NCBI RefSeq assembly: GCF_000013565.1
Contig: NC_007802.1
Coordinates: 4,211,501 to 4,275,500, forward strand
DNA: 64,000 nt
Reading direction: 5' to 3'
Source: Jannaschia sp. CCS1
GTDB taxonomy: Bacteria > Pseudomonadota > Alphaproteobacteria > Rhodobacterales > Rhodobacteraceae
A program made the translations under genes and the position numbers. Below the pieces are notes generated by a model. That model worked only from the letters and a program-made list of their open reading frames with translations. It was not told the DNA's origin and made no database searches. Shown here one piece after another: positions 43,899 to 52,691 of the stretch. Position 1 is the stretch's first letter; every line of letters begins with the position of its first letter.

Positions 43899-45967
43899 GA
43901 CAGGACAATAAAATCTTACCGTCCGACAGCGAAGCTGCGATGCTGGCGACCACATGGCAGGGCCTTTCGCCCTTGGCGCGTGACATTCGCAAGTTGGGCC
44001 AGGCTCTCGACCACCTCAAACGGGCGGGTGACAATTTCCACGAGGGACAGATTGACACGCTGCGCCGGACCTTGCGCGAGTTTGAGCCGTCGGTGACACT
44101 GATTGGCCAGGTGAAGGCGGGCAAGACTTCCCTTGTGAATGCCCTGGCGGGCGGGCGCGATCTGCTCCCCTCCGACATCAACCCGTGGACCTCTGTCGTC
44201 ACGTCGCTCCACCAATCGCCGATTCTGACCGGAGCAAATGAGCGCGCGAGCTTCAGCTTTTTCAGTGAGGACGAATGGACTTCGCTTCTGCGGTCCGGAG
44301 GGCGCGTCGGGGAGCTGGCCAGCCGCGCCGGAGCCGATAGTGAACTGGAAAAAGTGCGCCAACAGCTCGACGAAATGCGGCAGGCCTCGCGCCAAAGGCT
44401 TGGCGACCGTTTTGAGATGCTGCTGGGGCAAACCCACGATTATCGCTACGTCGACGCCGAGTTGGTGCAGCGATACGTTTGTCTGGGGGATGCCACCGAT
44501 CAAGGCGAGCCCGCAGATCAAAAGCAGGGTCGGTTCGCAGACATCACGCGATCTGCGGACATATTTGTCAGCCGTCCCTCCCTTCCTGTTCCGGTGTGCT
44601 TGCGGGACACGCCGGGCGTGAACGACACATTCATGGTGCGCGAACAAATTACGCTGAAAGCGATCCGCGGCAGTCGCCTTTGTGTGGTGGTGCTGTCCGC
44701 TCATCAGGCGCTTTCGAATGTCGATCTGGCGCTTGTGCGGATGATCGCCAACGTGCCCGCCCGCGATCTCATTATCTTCATCAACCGGGTCGACGATCTT
44801 ACGGACCCGGCCCAAGAGATCCCGGAGATTGAGCGCAGCGTTCGAGCCACGCTCGCGCGCTACAACGTGTCTGAGGACGCCCAACTCCTGTTCGGCAGTG
44901 CCAAGTGGGCCCTTGCGGCCGCATCGGGGAACCTGAACCAGATGGGACAGGCAAGTGCCGAAGCGCTATTGAATTGGGCACGGTATCAGGCTCTGCACGG
45001 GACGCTCGACAAAGATCCCCTCGGCATGGTTTGGGCCCTGTCCGGCCTTCCGGCGCTTGGCGCCGCTATCTCGGACCGCGTCATCGCCGGAGAAGGCGCT
45101 GAGGTGATCGCCGGGGTCGCCAGCGGCGCCCGCAATGCGATTGGAGCGATTGCAGCCTCTCGCGCCATTGCCGAAAAGCGCGTGATGGAGGGGCAGTTGG
45201 CGCAGGTCGATGGTGCCGCCACAATAGCGACCGTCGATCAGATCACCGCAGATGCGGACGCCCGGTTCGCGGCAGACCTGGACCACGTGTTGAAGGGCCT
45301 GGATCTGCGCCTGCAAAAGGCCCAGGACAGTTTCGGCGCGCGCGCGACTGATGCCTTGATTGAGCATCTCGAAACCGTGGGCGAAGACGTCGAGTGGACG
45401 TATGATCCCACCGGCCTGCGGCTGCTTCTGGAGTCGGGCTACAACGTCTTCACCGCCAAAGCCCAGAAGCTCGCAGAGGATACATATCTGCGCAACGCAA
45501 CTGCAACGCGACAGCTGTTTCTTGATAAGTTCGGGCTAAGTGATGTCGGATTTGACCTTGAACCGCCCGCAGTGCCGCCCCCGCCTGTGCCGGTCATGTT
45601 GGGTCAGACGATCGCGCTCGACATCAAGGGCAGTTGGTGGACTCGCTGGTGGCGCCGCAAACGCAGCTACATCGCCTACGCTGACGAATTCCGGGCCTTG
45701 ATTGACGCTGAAATCGCGCCGGTCCTAACGGCACTAAGGGAAGATCACGCCGAAGGACACGTCCAGGCCCTACGAGATATCCTGACCCGTTTCACCACCG
45801 AGCAACGCGACGTGATAGTCGGTCTGGCTGGCCAGGATCGATCCGATCTCAACCGGCTGCGGCGCGAAACGGCGGAGATTGCCGACGCGAAAGCGGAAGA
45901 ACTGGACAGCGCGCGCGCGCAACTCGCCTCGATTGGGACTGGCGACATATTGAGGGACCGCACATGA
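43895..45967 (+). CDS. Dynamin-like GTPase
   Basis: A 690-aa large GTPase. G1 is GQVKAGKTS (71-79), G2 Thr lies in NPWTSVVTSL, G3 is RDTPGVND and G4 NRVDD. Helical stalk regions follow. A Trp/Arg-rich patch (GSWWTRWWRRKRSY, about 579-592) may insert into or lie on the membrane. The C-terminal segment is a long helix. Bacterial dynamin-like proteins often come as pairs and remodel membranes. Here a second GTPase gene follows with 4-bp overlap, and a kinase, phosphatase and FHA gene precede it. Confidence 0.85.
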   Translation: MRQDNKILPSDSEAAMLATTWQGLSPLARDIRKLGQALDHLKRAGDNFHEGQIDTLRRTLREFEPSVTLIGQVKAGKTSLVNALAGGRDLLPSDINPWTSVVTSLHQSPILTGANERASFSFFSEDEWTSLLRSGGRVGELASRAGADSELEKVRQQLDEMRQASRQRLGDRFEMLLGQTHDYRYVDAELVQRYVCLGDATDQGEPADQKQGRFADITRSADIFVSRPSLPVPVCLRDTPGVNDTFMVREQITLKAIRGSRLCVVVLSAHQALSNVDLALVRMIANVPARDLIIFINRVDDLTDPAQEIPEIERSVRATLARYNVSEDAQLLFGSAKWALAAASGNLNQMGQASAEALLNWARYQALHGTLDKDPLGMVWALSGLPALGAAISDRVIAGEGAEVIAGVASGARNAIGAIAASRAIAEKRVMEGQLAQVDGAATIATVDQITADADARFAADLDHVLKGLDLRLQKAQDSFGARATDALIEHLETVGEDVEWTYDPTGLRLLLESGYNVFTAKAQKLAEDTYLRNATATRQLFLDKFGLSDVGFDLEPPAVPPPPVPVMLGQTIALDIKGSWWTRWWRRKRSYIAYADEFRALIDAEIAPVLTALREDHAEGHVQALRDILTRFTTEQRDVIVGLAGQDRSDLNRLRRETAEIADAKAEELDSARAQLASIGTGDILRDRT

Positions 45968-46815
45968 CCGATGCAGCAGCGACCCCCACCGCTCCACACA
46001 GCCAAAAACCGCGCGTTCTGCTCCTCGGTGAATTCAGCGCAGGCAAAAGCACTCTGGCCAACATCCTGCTTGGCTCCGCGCAGTCGCCGGTGCGGGTGAC
46101 CGCCACGCAGATGCCGCCGATCTGCTATGTGGCAGGCGTGGATCAACCGATGCGTGTGACGCGAGACGGGAACGAGATCCCGGTCGACATGGTGGATGTA
46201 CCGCGTGTCCCCCTTGACGGAACACGGTTCATTCGCGTGCCTTTCGATGCTCCACTTCTGGAGCAGGTTGATCTTGTCGACATGCCTGGCAGCTCGGACC
46301 CCAACATGTCGGTCGATATCTGGAACGACCTCTTGCCGCTGGCCGATATTGTCCTTTGGTGCACACCGGCAACGCAGGCTTGGCGACAATCGGAGGCCGC
46401 GCTTTGGGACACGCTGAAAAAACAAGTTCAAGACCGAAGCCTGCTGTTGCTGACCCGCATCGACAAGATTGGCAGCACATCTGACCGCGATCGCGTCATG
46501 GCGCGTGTGACGCAGGAAACGCGTGGTCTGTTCCGCGCCGTCCTGCCAGTTTCCCTTGTCGGACTGGAGGGAGCGCCTGCATCCATCAGTTCACCGGACC
46601 TGGCAGTCTTGGTGACCGCACTCCAAGATGTCATTTTGAACCCGGATTTGCCCGAGCAAACCCCCGTACAGCAAGAGCCCGCCTCGGCACAGGCAGCGGT
46701 CCAAAGCGCACCTCCACGTAAACCCAAGGTCAGTCCACGGCGGGTTAGTGCACTCGACGCTGGTGCTGCGCGGCCAAGGGCACGTCGCCAACAGGCCGGG
46801 GATCGACTGATATGA
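45964..46815 (+). CDS. Small dynamin/Era-like GTPase
   Basis: A 283-aa GTPase with G1 GEFSAGKST (22-30), Thr in VTATQMPP, G3 DMPGSSD and G4 TRIDK. The last 70 residues are a Pro/Ala/Arg-rich tail with several Arg-Arg or Lys-Pro clusters, which could bind membrane lipids or DNA. Overlaps its neighbours by 4 bp on each side. Probably the partner of the large dynamin-like protein. Confidence 0.85.
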   Translation: MTDAAATPTAPHSQKPRVLLLGEFSAGKSTLANILLGSAQSPVRVTATQMPPICYVAGVDQPMRVTRDGNEIPVDMVDVPRVPLDGTRFIRVPFDAPLLEQVDLVDMPGSSDPNMSVDIWNDLLPLADIVLWCTPATQAWRQSEAALWDTLKKQVQDRSLLLLTRIDKIGSTSDRDRVMARVTQETRGLFRAVLPVSLVGLEGAPASISSPDLAVLVTALQDVILNPDLPEQTPVQQEPASAQAAVQSAPPRKPKVSPRRVSALDAGAARPRARRQQAGDRLI

Positions 46816-47183
46816 GCGCCCAGATGACCTCTGAAGCGCTGGCCGAGTTCCGGGTGCAGGTACCGGCGTGTCAGCTGGCTCTGTGGAGCGACATTCGATC
46901 CGGTACGGTCTTGGCCGTCGACGGAACGCTCGACCATCCGCAGGAGTATCTTGATGCGTTCAGCTCCATGGCGGCGCAAGCTCTGTCTCTGCCCGGCCCG
47001 CGGAGCGACGAGGCAGCTTGTACCTTTGCCGCGAATGCGACGGGTCTGCATCTGTTTGTCACCGGGGCGGCGATACCCGGCGTTGCACTAACCTGTGTTA
47101 TGGCCCTGGACGCAGATGTTGATCAAATCGAAGACGCGGCTGTCTCGTTCTTGTCGTCCGTTGACCCCGCAGGGATGGCGTGA
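46812..47183 (+). CDS. Small protein, possibly roadblock/LC7-like
   Basis: A 123-aa protein of unknown function. Its core (CQLALWSDIRSGTVLAVDG, then an amphipathic helix DAFSSMAAQALS, then GLHLFVTGAAIPGVALTCVMALD) has the beta-alpha-beta order and spacing of roadblock/LC7 domains, which act as GTPase partners in bacteria (MglB). That would suit its place after two GTPase genes, but similarity is only by eye. It has no membrane segment. Confidence 0.5.
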   Translation: MSAQMTSEALAEFRVQVPACQLALWSDIRSGTVLAVDGTLDHPQEYLDAFSSMAAQALSLPGPRSDEAACTFAANATGLHLFVTGAAIPGVALTCVMALDADVDQIEDAAVSFLSSVDPAGMA

Positions 47184-47971
47184 TGCAGACCTCGGCCGTC
47201 GTTCACGACATTTTGCTTGCAACCGCCTCGAAAGGGCGCGTCGCAAGAGATCTGTCCAAAGTAGGTGGCCAAGACGCCATCCGGTTTCTGGCGACGGAGA
47301 TTGATCGCACAATGCTACCATGCCGCCTGCGTGCGATATTTGGAGACGGGACATCCGTCCACTTTCTCGTGCGAAATCGCCGGCTGCATGGCGTCGGAGC
47401 GGACGGCAGTCAAACCCTTCCGATTCAATTCGCTGACGGAAAATTGAGCGCTGATCTGGCGCTGGATCTCGTCCAATGGATCAGTGACCTGAGTGCTTCG
47501 GTTGGATTGAACCAGATCATGCGCGATGATCTCTTGCCGGACGATGATCTGTCGTCTCTCGGCATCTCGTCCGCCCGTCTGGCGCTGGCCGCCGGACTTG
47601 ATCTGGAGCCGACCGCACAGCCCGATCTTCAGGACCGGATCCGTCAGTTTATTGACGTTGATCCATCTCGTATCCAGGCCGCGTTCCTGATGGCGGAGGA
47701 CGAGGTGTCGGTCATCCATGGCTCCGACCACGCCGTCGAGCGGCAAACCGAAACGGCGTTAGATCTGCTGGCCCATGTCACGGCAGACAATACGCCGCTT
47801 GCGAGCCTGCTTGAAACCGAAGGTCTGCTGCTTCTACCGTATCCATGTGACACCAATGGGTGCATGATAATTGCTGGGTCGCTTGGGTTGGTATTCCTTA
47901 TCATCGCCGAGGCTACGACAGCGGCTGATGCATTCCGTTGGTGGCAATCTGGAACTCCGCGCACACCTTAG
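47183..47971 (+). CDS. Hypothetical protein, last gene of the kinase-dynamin operon
   Basis: A 262-aa protein that I do not recognise. The start is ATG 47183, or GTG 47180, which would overlap the preceding stop by 4 bp. Moderately acidic, mainly mixed alpha/beta, without signal peptide. A C-terminal stretch CMIIAGSLGLVFLIIAEATTAADAF is hydrophobic enough for one membrane helix or a buried strand. A weak inverted repeat (GTAACC at 48081 and GGTTAC at 48098) follows downstream. The operon position is the only clue to function. Confidence 0.6.
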   Translation: MQTSAVVHDILLATASKGRVARDLSKVGGQDAIRFLATEIDRTMLPCRLRAIFGDGTSVHFLVRNRRLHGVGADGSQTLPIQFADGKLSADLALDLVQWISDLSASVGLNQIMRDDLLPDDDLSSLGISSARLALAAGLDLEPTAQPDLQDRIRQFIDVDPSRIQAAFLMAEDEVSVIHGSDHAVERQTETALDLLAHVTADNTPLASLLETEGLLLLPYPCDTNGCMIIAGSLGLVFLIIAEATTAADAFRWWQSGTPRTP

Positions 47972-48138
47972 AGCGCCGTGATGAGCTGCCTCTTGATCTG
48001 GTGTCTCGCGTACCGTTGGAGTCGATTGACCTTCCATCCCGTTTACAAGCCGCGCATCTCATCAAAGACCGGCGATCAATGTAACCGTCATAGAAGAGGT
48101 TACGCGTCTCGCACCCATAATGATTGACGTGCTTTGTC

Positions 48139-50181
48139 CTATGCGACCGCGCGATGTGCGCCACTGACGACGGCGCGCAAATCCTCGAGCGACAGAGGCC
48201 GACCAAAGTAGTAGCCTTGGACAAAGGAACAGCCTTCACTTTGCAGGAAGTGGAGTTCCTTTTCCTGCTCGACTCCTTCGGCCAAGACCGGAATGCCGAG
48301 GGATGAGCCAAGCAACAAGGTTGCCCGGACAATGGCTGCGCGCTGAGGGTCGTCATGGACATCGGTTATGAAACTTCTGTCGATCTTGATTTTGTCAAAC
48401 GGGAACATCTGTAACGTGGCCAAAGAAGAATATCCGGTTCCGAAGTCATCCATGGCGATGCGAACACCCATCGCTTTGATTTTCTTAATAATCTCCAGTG
48501 TAAATGCCTGGTCAGAGATCACGCTGGCTTCGGTGACCTCCAACTCCAGCCGGCGCGGCTCCAAGCCGCTTTCCGCTAAAACGTCCGCCAGGTTTTCTAG
48601 AAATGTCGGTTGGGTCAGTTGCTGCGGCGCGACATTGACCGCAAGGCTCAGGGGTTGCGTCCAACTGGCGGCTTCAATGCATGTGGTGCGCAGAACCCAG
48701 AAGCCGATATCCTGGATAATCCCCGTCTCTTCGGCGATTGGGATAAATCTGTCAGGCGGCACCAATCCACGCTTGGGATGTCGCCACCGCAACAGGGCCT
48801 CACAGCCAATCGGTTCAAGATTGCTCAGATCGTGCTGGAGCTGATAGACGAGTTCGAACTCTTCATTGCAAATTGCGCTTCGTAAGTCGTAGACAAGCAT
48901 GATCCTTTCGCGGTTTTGCTCATCCATTTCAGCATCGTAGACGCAGATGTTCGTATCGGTCGAAGCCTTGGCGCGATACATGGCAAAATCTGCCTTTTGG
49001 ATCAGATCATCGGTGTTTTCGCCATCCTTGAGGCTTGTGGCGATGCCCAGAGAGCCATCCAGTTGGGCGAGGTATGCGGCTGCTTCGACGGGCGCCTCAA
49101 GAACACCGCGCAACCGGTTCGCAAAATCGATCACCTCGTCCAATCGTGAGAACCCGGTCTTGATCGCCGTGAATTCATCCCCGCCACTGCGCGCGACATC
49201 TTCGTCGTCCTTGCACACGGCGACAAGGCGTGAGGCCACGGTCCGCAGGACAAGATCCCCAGCCGCATGTCCGCGCAAATCGTTGATTTCCTTAAAGTTG
49301 TCCAAATCGATAGCGATGATTGCTATCGTGTGACGACGCCCGGCGATCTTGTCTCGGCCGAACTTCTCAAGCCATTCCGACAACCATAATCGGTTGGGAA
49401 TGCCGGTCAGGTGGTCATGGGATGCTGCATGGGCCAGCTTCAGCATCGCTTCATCTTCAAGTTTGCTCTCAATACTCAACGCTGCAAAGCCAACAGCCAG
49501 AATGATCGCAGTGACGCCAAATACCAGATGCCCCAGCACGTGATCAGAAATGACCTGAGGTGGAACAACCGCTAGCGGACTCAGTTCGATAGAAATCGAC
49601 GCCATACCGATCAGGTGGAGGGAGCAGATGCTCAACGCCATGAGCGTCGCACCGCCCAGCCAGCAATAGCGCGTAACCGGGTATGCAATGCGGTGGTAGG
49701 CTACAGCCCCCAGCGCAACGCCAATGACAACCGATGCGAGTTTCAGCTCAACATTCCAAAGGATACGGCCCGGAAGCAGATACGCTTGCATTCCGATATA
49801 GTGCATGACGGCCACCGTCGCACCGAATGCCGCGCCAGCCATAAGCGTCCAACCCAGGCTTTTGCGCGTCGCAAACACAAGACCCGCAATCAGCGTTCCG
49901 AAGATAGCGGCAAGAAAGGAAAGGCCAGTTAATACAGGGCCATAGCCATGATCCACGCCCGGCTCAAAGGCGAGCATAGCTATGAAATGCGTGGACCAGA
50001 TGGTGGATCCGGTCAGCAAAGCCGCAAGGAACAATTGAGCGCGGCGGCGTTGAAGGGACGCATTGCGCAACCGGCGAGACGCCAGGACAGACAGGCAGCA
50101 TCCGGTTACACAAACCAAAATGGCCACCAACAATAGCCCGACGTCATGGGCCTGTGTAATGCAGTCGACGATCCGGTTCAT
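48139..50181 (-). CDS. MHYT-GGDEF-EAL cyclic-di-GMP signalling protein
   Basis: A 680-aa membrane protein. The N-terminal 250 residues form an MHYT sensor with about seven helices and the repeats THFIAMLAF, MHYIGMQAY and LHLIGMAS, whose Met and His residues are thought to bind copper. The GGDEF domain has an intact SGGDEF (about 328-333). The EAL domain has CEALLRWRHP, DDFGTGYSS and LAEGVE, so both diguanylate cyclase and phosphodiesterase activities are possible. Single-gene unit, convergent with the kinase-dynamin operon. Confidence 0.92.
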   Translation of the reverse strand: MNRIVDCITQAHDVGLLLVAILVCVTGCCLSVLASRRLRNASLQRRRAQLFLAALLTGSTIWSTHFIAMLAFEPGVDHGYGPVLTGLSFLAAIFGTLIAGLVFATRKSLGWTLMAGAAFGATVAVMHYIGMQAYLLPGRILWNVELKLASVVIGVALGAVAYHRIAYPVTRYCWLGGATLMALSICSLHLIGMASISIELSPLAVVPPQVISDHVLGHLVFGVTAIILAVGFAALSIESKLEDEAMLKLAHAASHDHLTGIPNRLWLSEWLEKFGRDKIAGRRHTIAIIAIDLDNFKEINDLRGHAAGDLVLRTVASRLVAVCKDDEDVARSGGDEFTAIKTGFSRLDEVIDFANRLRGVLEAPVEAAAYLAQLDGSLGIATSLKDGENTDDLIQKADFAMYRAKASTDTNICVYDAEMDEQNRERIMLVYDLRSAICNEEFELVYQLQHDLSNLEPIGCEALLRWRHPKRGLVPPDRFIPIAEETGIIQDIGFWVLRTTCIEAASWTQPLSLAVNVAPQQLTQPTFLENLADVLAESGLEPRRLELEVTEASVISDQAFTLEIIKKIKAMGVRIAMDDFGTGYSSLATLQMFPFDKIKIDRSFITDVHDDPQRAAIVRATLLLGSSLGIPVLAEGVEQEKELHFLQSEGCSFVQGYYFGRPLSLEDLRAVVSGAHRAVA

Positions 50182-50317
50182 TCAGCACTCAAACACTCGT
50201 TATTGCCCCACATAGGACACGACCTCTAAACACCGGGTAACTTAACTGGGGCGAAGTGCTGACATTTACCTCAAGTTTTCAGCGAATGAGCTCGATGGAG
50301 CGGCCGCCCGGAGGGAC

Positions 50318-50370
50318 CTAAACCCTGCAGTTTGATCAGGTTTACGCCAGTTGCGGACCCCGCAACCTTC
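50318..50370 (+). promoter_or_regulatory. Structured leader with two hairpins before the M20 gene
   Basis: Two inverted repeats lie in the 5' region of the M20/M24 operon: TAAACC (50319-50324) with GGTTTA (50339-50344), and TTGCGG (50351-50356) with CCGCAA around 50360-50365. The second is not followed by a T-run, so it is not a simple terminator. The order hairpin-hairpin-ribosome-binding site resembles a small regulatory leader, but I could not match it to a known riboswitch class. Confidence 0.35.
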
Positions 50371-50394
50371 GTGTTTGTCTACTAAAAAGGGGAG

Positions 50395-51546
50395 ATGCCG
50401 TTGACCGATCAAGACTTGGTAGACCTGCGTCGCGCCTTTCACCGCGCGCCCGAACTTGGGTTTCAGGAGGATGTGACCAAGGCCAGGATCGCCGATCTTC
50501 TGAGGGGGTTTGGCCTTGATGTGTATGAAGGTGCGGGCGTTGTCGGCGTCCTAAAGCGCGGCTCTGGCAACCGTGCGATTGGACTGCGCGCGGATATGGA
50601 TGCGCTGCCGATCCGGGAGACGAGTGCCCACGATTACACTTCGGAAACGCCGGGCGTGATGCATGCCTGCGGCCATGATGGGCATATGACGATGCTTCTG
50701 GGGGCCGCCGAGAAACTGGCCCGCGACGCGGCGTTCGATGGCACCGTCGTCTTCCTCTTCCAACCCAATGAAGAGCATGGCCTGGGTGCAAAGGCCATGC
50801 TTGCAGAAGGCGTTCTGGAGCGGTTCCCGATGGAGGAGGTCTATGCCATCCACAACCTGTCGGGCGCATCCGTGGGCCATGTCTCGACGCGCGTGGGCCA
50901 GATTTGCTCCAGCGAAAGCCTATTCGAGATCCAGATCGTTGGTCAGGGCGGTCACGCCTCCATGCCCCATGTCGGGCGCGATGCGATCACTGTGGGGGCC
51001 GAGATTGTTCTGGCCCTGCAAACCATCGTCGCGCGCAAGCTGTCGCCGGGCGCGGGCGTTGTGGTGTCAGTGACAGAGTTCCTGACCGACGGGCAGCGCA
51101 ACGTGCTGCCCAGCGTCGTGACGCTGAAAGGCGACGTACGCGCCCGCCTGGCCCCGGATCGAGAGGAGGTCGCCCGCCTGATGCGCCAGATTGCAGACGG
51201 GATCGGTGCCGCCCATGGTGTCGCGGTCACCACCTCGTTCCAGACAGAATTCATTGAGACTATGAACGCCGCCATGCCGACGCAGGCTGTGATAGACGCC
51301 GCAACCGCGCAGGGATTAGGCGTCGACGGCACCTGTGACCCGATGAGTTTCTCGGAAGATTTTGCTCATTTCTCTGCCGCCGTGCCTGGGTGTTTTCTGA
51401 TGTTGGGCAACGGGACGGATGGGCCCCATGGCCAACCCCTTCACGCCTCAGACTATGATTTCAACGACGCACTCTTGCCCATCGGGCGGGACCTTTGGGT
51501 GCAACTGGTCTGCGATCGGCTGCCTTCGGGAGGACATGATGTTTGA
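50395..51546 (+). CDS. M20 family amidohydrolase (hippurate hydrolase-like)
   Basis: A 383-aa aminoacylase-type hydrolase: RRAFHRAPELGFQE, GLRADMDALPI, the metal motif HACGHDGHM (about 88-96), FQPNEEHGLGAKAM (Glu pair) and the dimerisation-domain QGGHASMPH. Cleaves N-acyl amino acids to free amino acid and acid. GGGGAG is only 2 bases before the ATG; a TTG at 50401 would have better spacing, so the true start may be two codons later. Its stop overlaps the M24 gene start. Confidence 0.88.
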   Translation: MPLTDQDLVDLRRAFHRAPELGFQEDVTKARIADLLRGFGLDVYEGAGVVGVLKRGSGNRAIGLRADMDALPIRETSAHDYTSETPGVMHACGHDGHMTMLLGAAEKLARDAAFDGTVVFLFQPNEEHGLGAKAMLAEGVLERFPMEEVYAIHNLSGASVGHVSTRVGQICSSESLFEIQIVGQGGHASMPHVGRDAITVGAEIVLALQTIVARKLSPGAGVVVSVTEFLTDGQRNVLPSVVTLKGDVRARLAPDREEVARLMRQIADGIGAAHGVAVTTSFQTEFIETMNAAMPTQAVIDAATAQGLGVDGTCDPMSFSEDFAHFSAAVPGCFLMLGNGTDGPHGQPLHASDYDFNDALLPIGRDLWVQLVCDRLPSGGHDV

Positions 51547-52684
51547 AGACCGGATAACCACGTTCCGCACCCGGATCGACGAGGCCGGGATTGACGTTGC
51601 GTTGATCACTGATGACGACGCGGTCTACTACCTGACGGGCTACTACGACTACCTGCATATGGAGTTCGGACGCCCCACGATCCTGGTGGTGCCAAGCGAT
51701 GGCCCCAGCCTTCTGATAACCCCAACCATTGACCTCAACACCGCGCAGGCCAATGCACGGGTGGACCGGATCGCGCCGTGGAACGACGGCATGGGCGATG
51801 AATGGCGCGCGGAGCTGCCTTGGGCTCTGAAGGGCTGTGCCAGCGTCGGGATTGAACCCGATCACATGCCGCCGCTTGTCCGCGCATATGTGGATGATCT
51901 GGTGCCGCGCGACCGCCAAACCTCGGCCACGCCAATCTTGTCCACCATGCGGATGATCAAATCGGACGGGGAGTTGCAATTGGCCCGCCACGCGGGGCAA
52001 GTCGCCAACGCCATGATGGCCGCCGGGCGCGCGGCAATTGCAGATGGCGTGCCAGAGTTCGAGGTGGCGCTTGCAACCTCCCAGGCCGGCACGCGCAAAG
52101 CAGCCAAGTTGCTGGCCGCCCACTACCATGACGCAGACATGTCGCCCAACACGCATTTCCTGCAAATCATGGCCTCGGGCACGGAGATCACCAAGACGCA
52201 TCACCGCGCGTCCACCCGTGTCATGCGACGAGGCGAGCCAGTGTTTCTTTGCTTCTGCGGGATGACCAATTTTCACCGGTTCAAGCTGGGGTTCGACCGA
52301 ACGTTCTGGATCGGAGAGGCCCCTGACGATCACGTCGCAGTCTATGAGGTCGCCTTGGCCAGCCAAGCGGCTGCTCTTGCGGCGCTACGCCCCGGGGTCA
52401 GCGCAGAGAGCGTCCACGCCGCCTATGCGGAGGTGATCGAAGGCGCGGGTCACGCCTATCCGTTTCGCTGCGGTCGCGCCACGGGTTTCAGCTTTCTAGA
52501 AGCCCCGCAACTGGTCACCGGCGACACGACAATCCTGCAACCGGGCATGGTGCTTGCCGTAGACGGATCCGTCGCTGTGGAGGACTTCCGCGCGCAGATC
52601 GGTGACAGCGTCATCATCACCGAAGACGGGTATGAACCGCTGACAGATCATCCGAAACAGATCTCCGACATCATCCTGGCCTAG
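51539..52684 (+). CDS. M24 family protein (creatinase/ectoine hydrolase-like, metal ligands lost)
   Basis: A 381-aa pita-bread-fold protein with N-terminal creatinase domain (AVYYLTGYYDYLHMEFGRP). Canonical metal ligands are absent: the first Asp site is FLCFCGMTNFHRFKLGFDRTF, the His region is CGRATGFSFLEAP, and the Glu sites are Asp in LAVDGSV and QIGDSVIITEDG. Like creatinase it may cleave a C-N bond without metal. Overlaps the M20 gene by 8 bp; two adjacent ATGs (51536, 51539) follow GGAGG. The pair could open a ring and then remove an acyl group. Confidence 0.8.
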   Translation: MFEDRITTFRTRIDEAGIDVALITDDDAVYYLTGYYDYLHMEFGRPTILVVPSDGPSLLITPTIDLNTAQANARVDRIAPWNDGMGDEWRAELPWALKGCASVGIEPDHMPPLVRAYVDDLVPRDRQTSATPILSTMRMIKSDGELQLARHAGQVANAMMAAGRAAIADGVPEFEVALATSQAGTRKAAKLLAAHYHDADMSPNTHFLQIMASGTEITKTHHRASTRVMRRGEPVFLCFCGMTNFHRFKLGFDRTFWIGEAPDDHVAVYEVALASQAAALAALRPGVSAESVHAAYAEVIEGAGHAYPFRCGRATGFSFLEAPQLVTGDTTILQPGMVLAVDGSVAVEDFRAQIGDSVIITEDGYEPLTDHPKQISDIILA

Positions 52685-52691
52685 ACACCGC

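Noticed and set aside
48079-48104. Hairpin GTAACC/GGTTAC as a rho-independent terminator
   Set aside because: No T-run follows on either strand; at most a weak structure.
50282-50394. TPP riboswitch
   Set aside because: Some letters resemble the TPP 3' element, but the CUGAGA element and the overall layout are missing and no thiamine gene follows.
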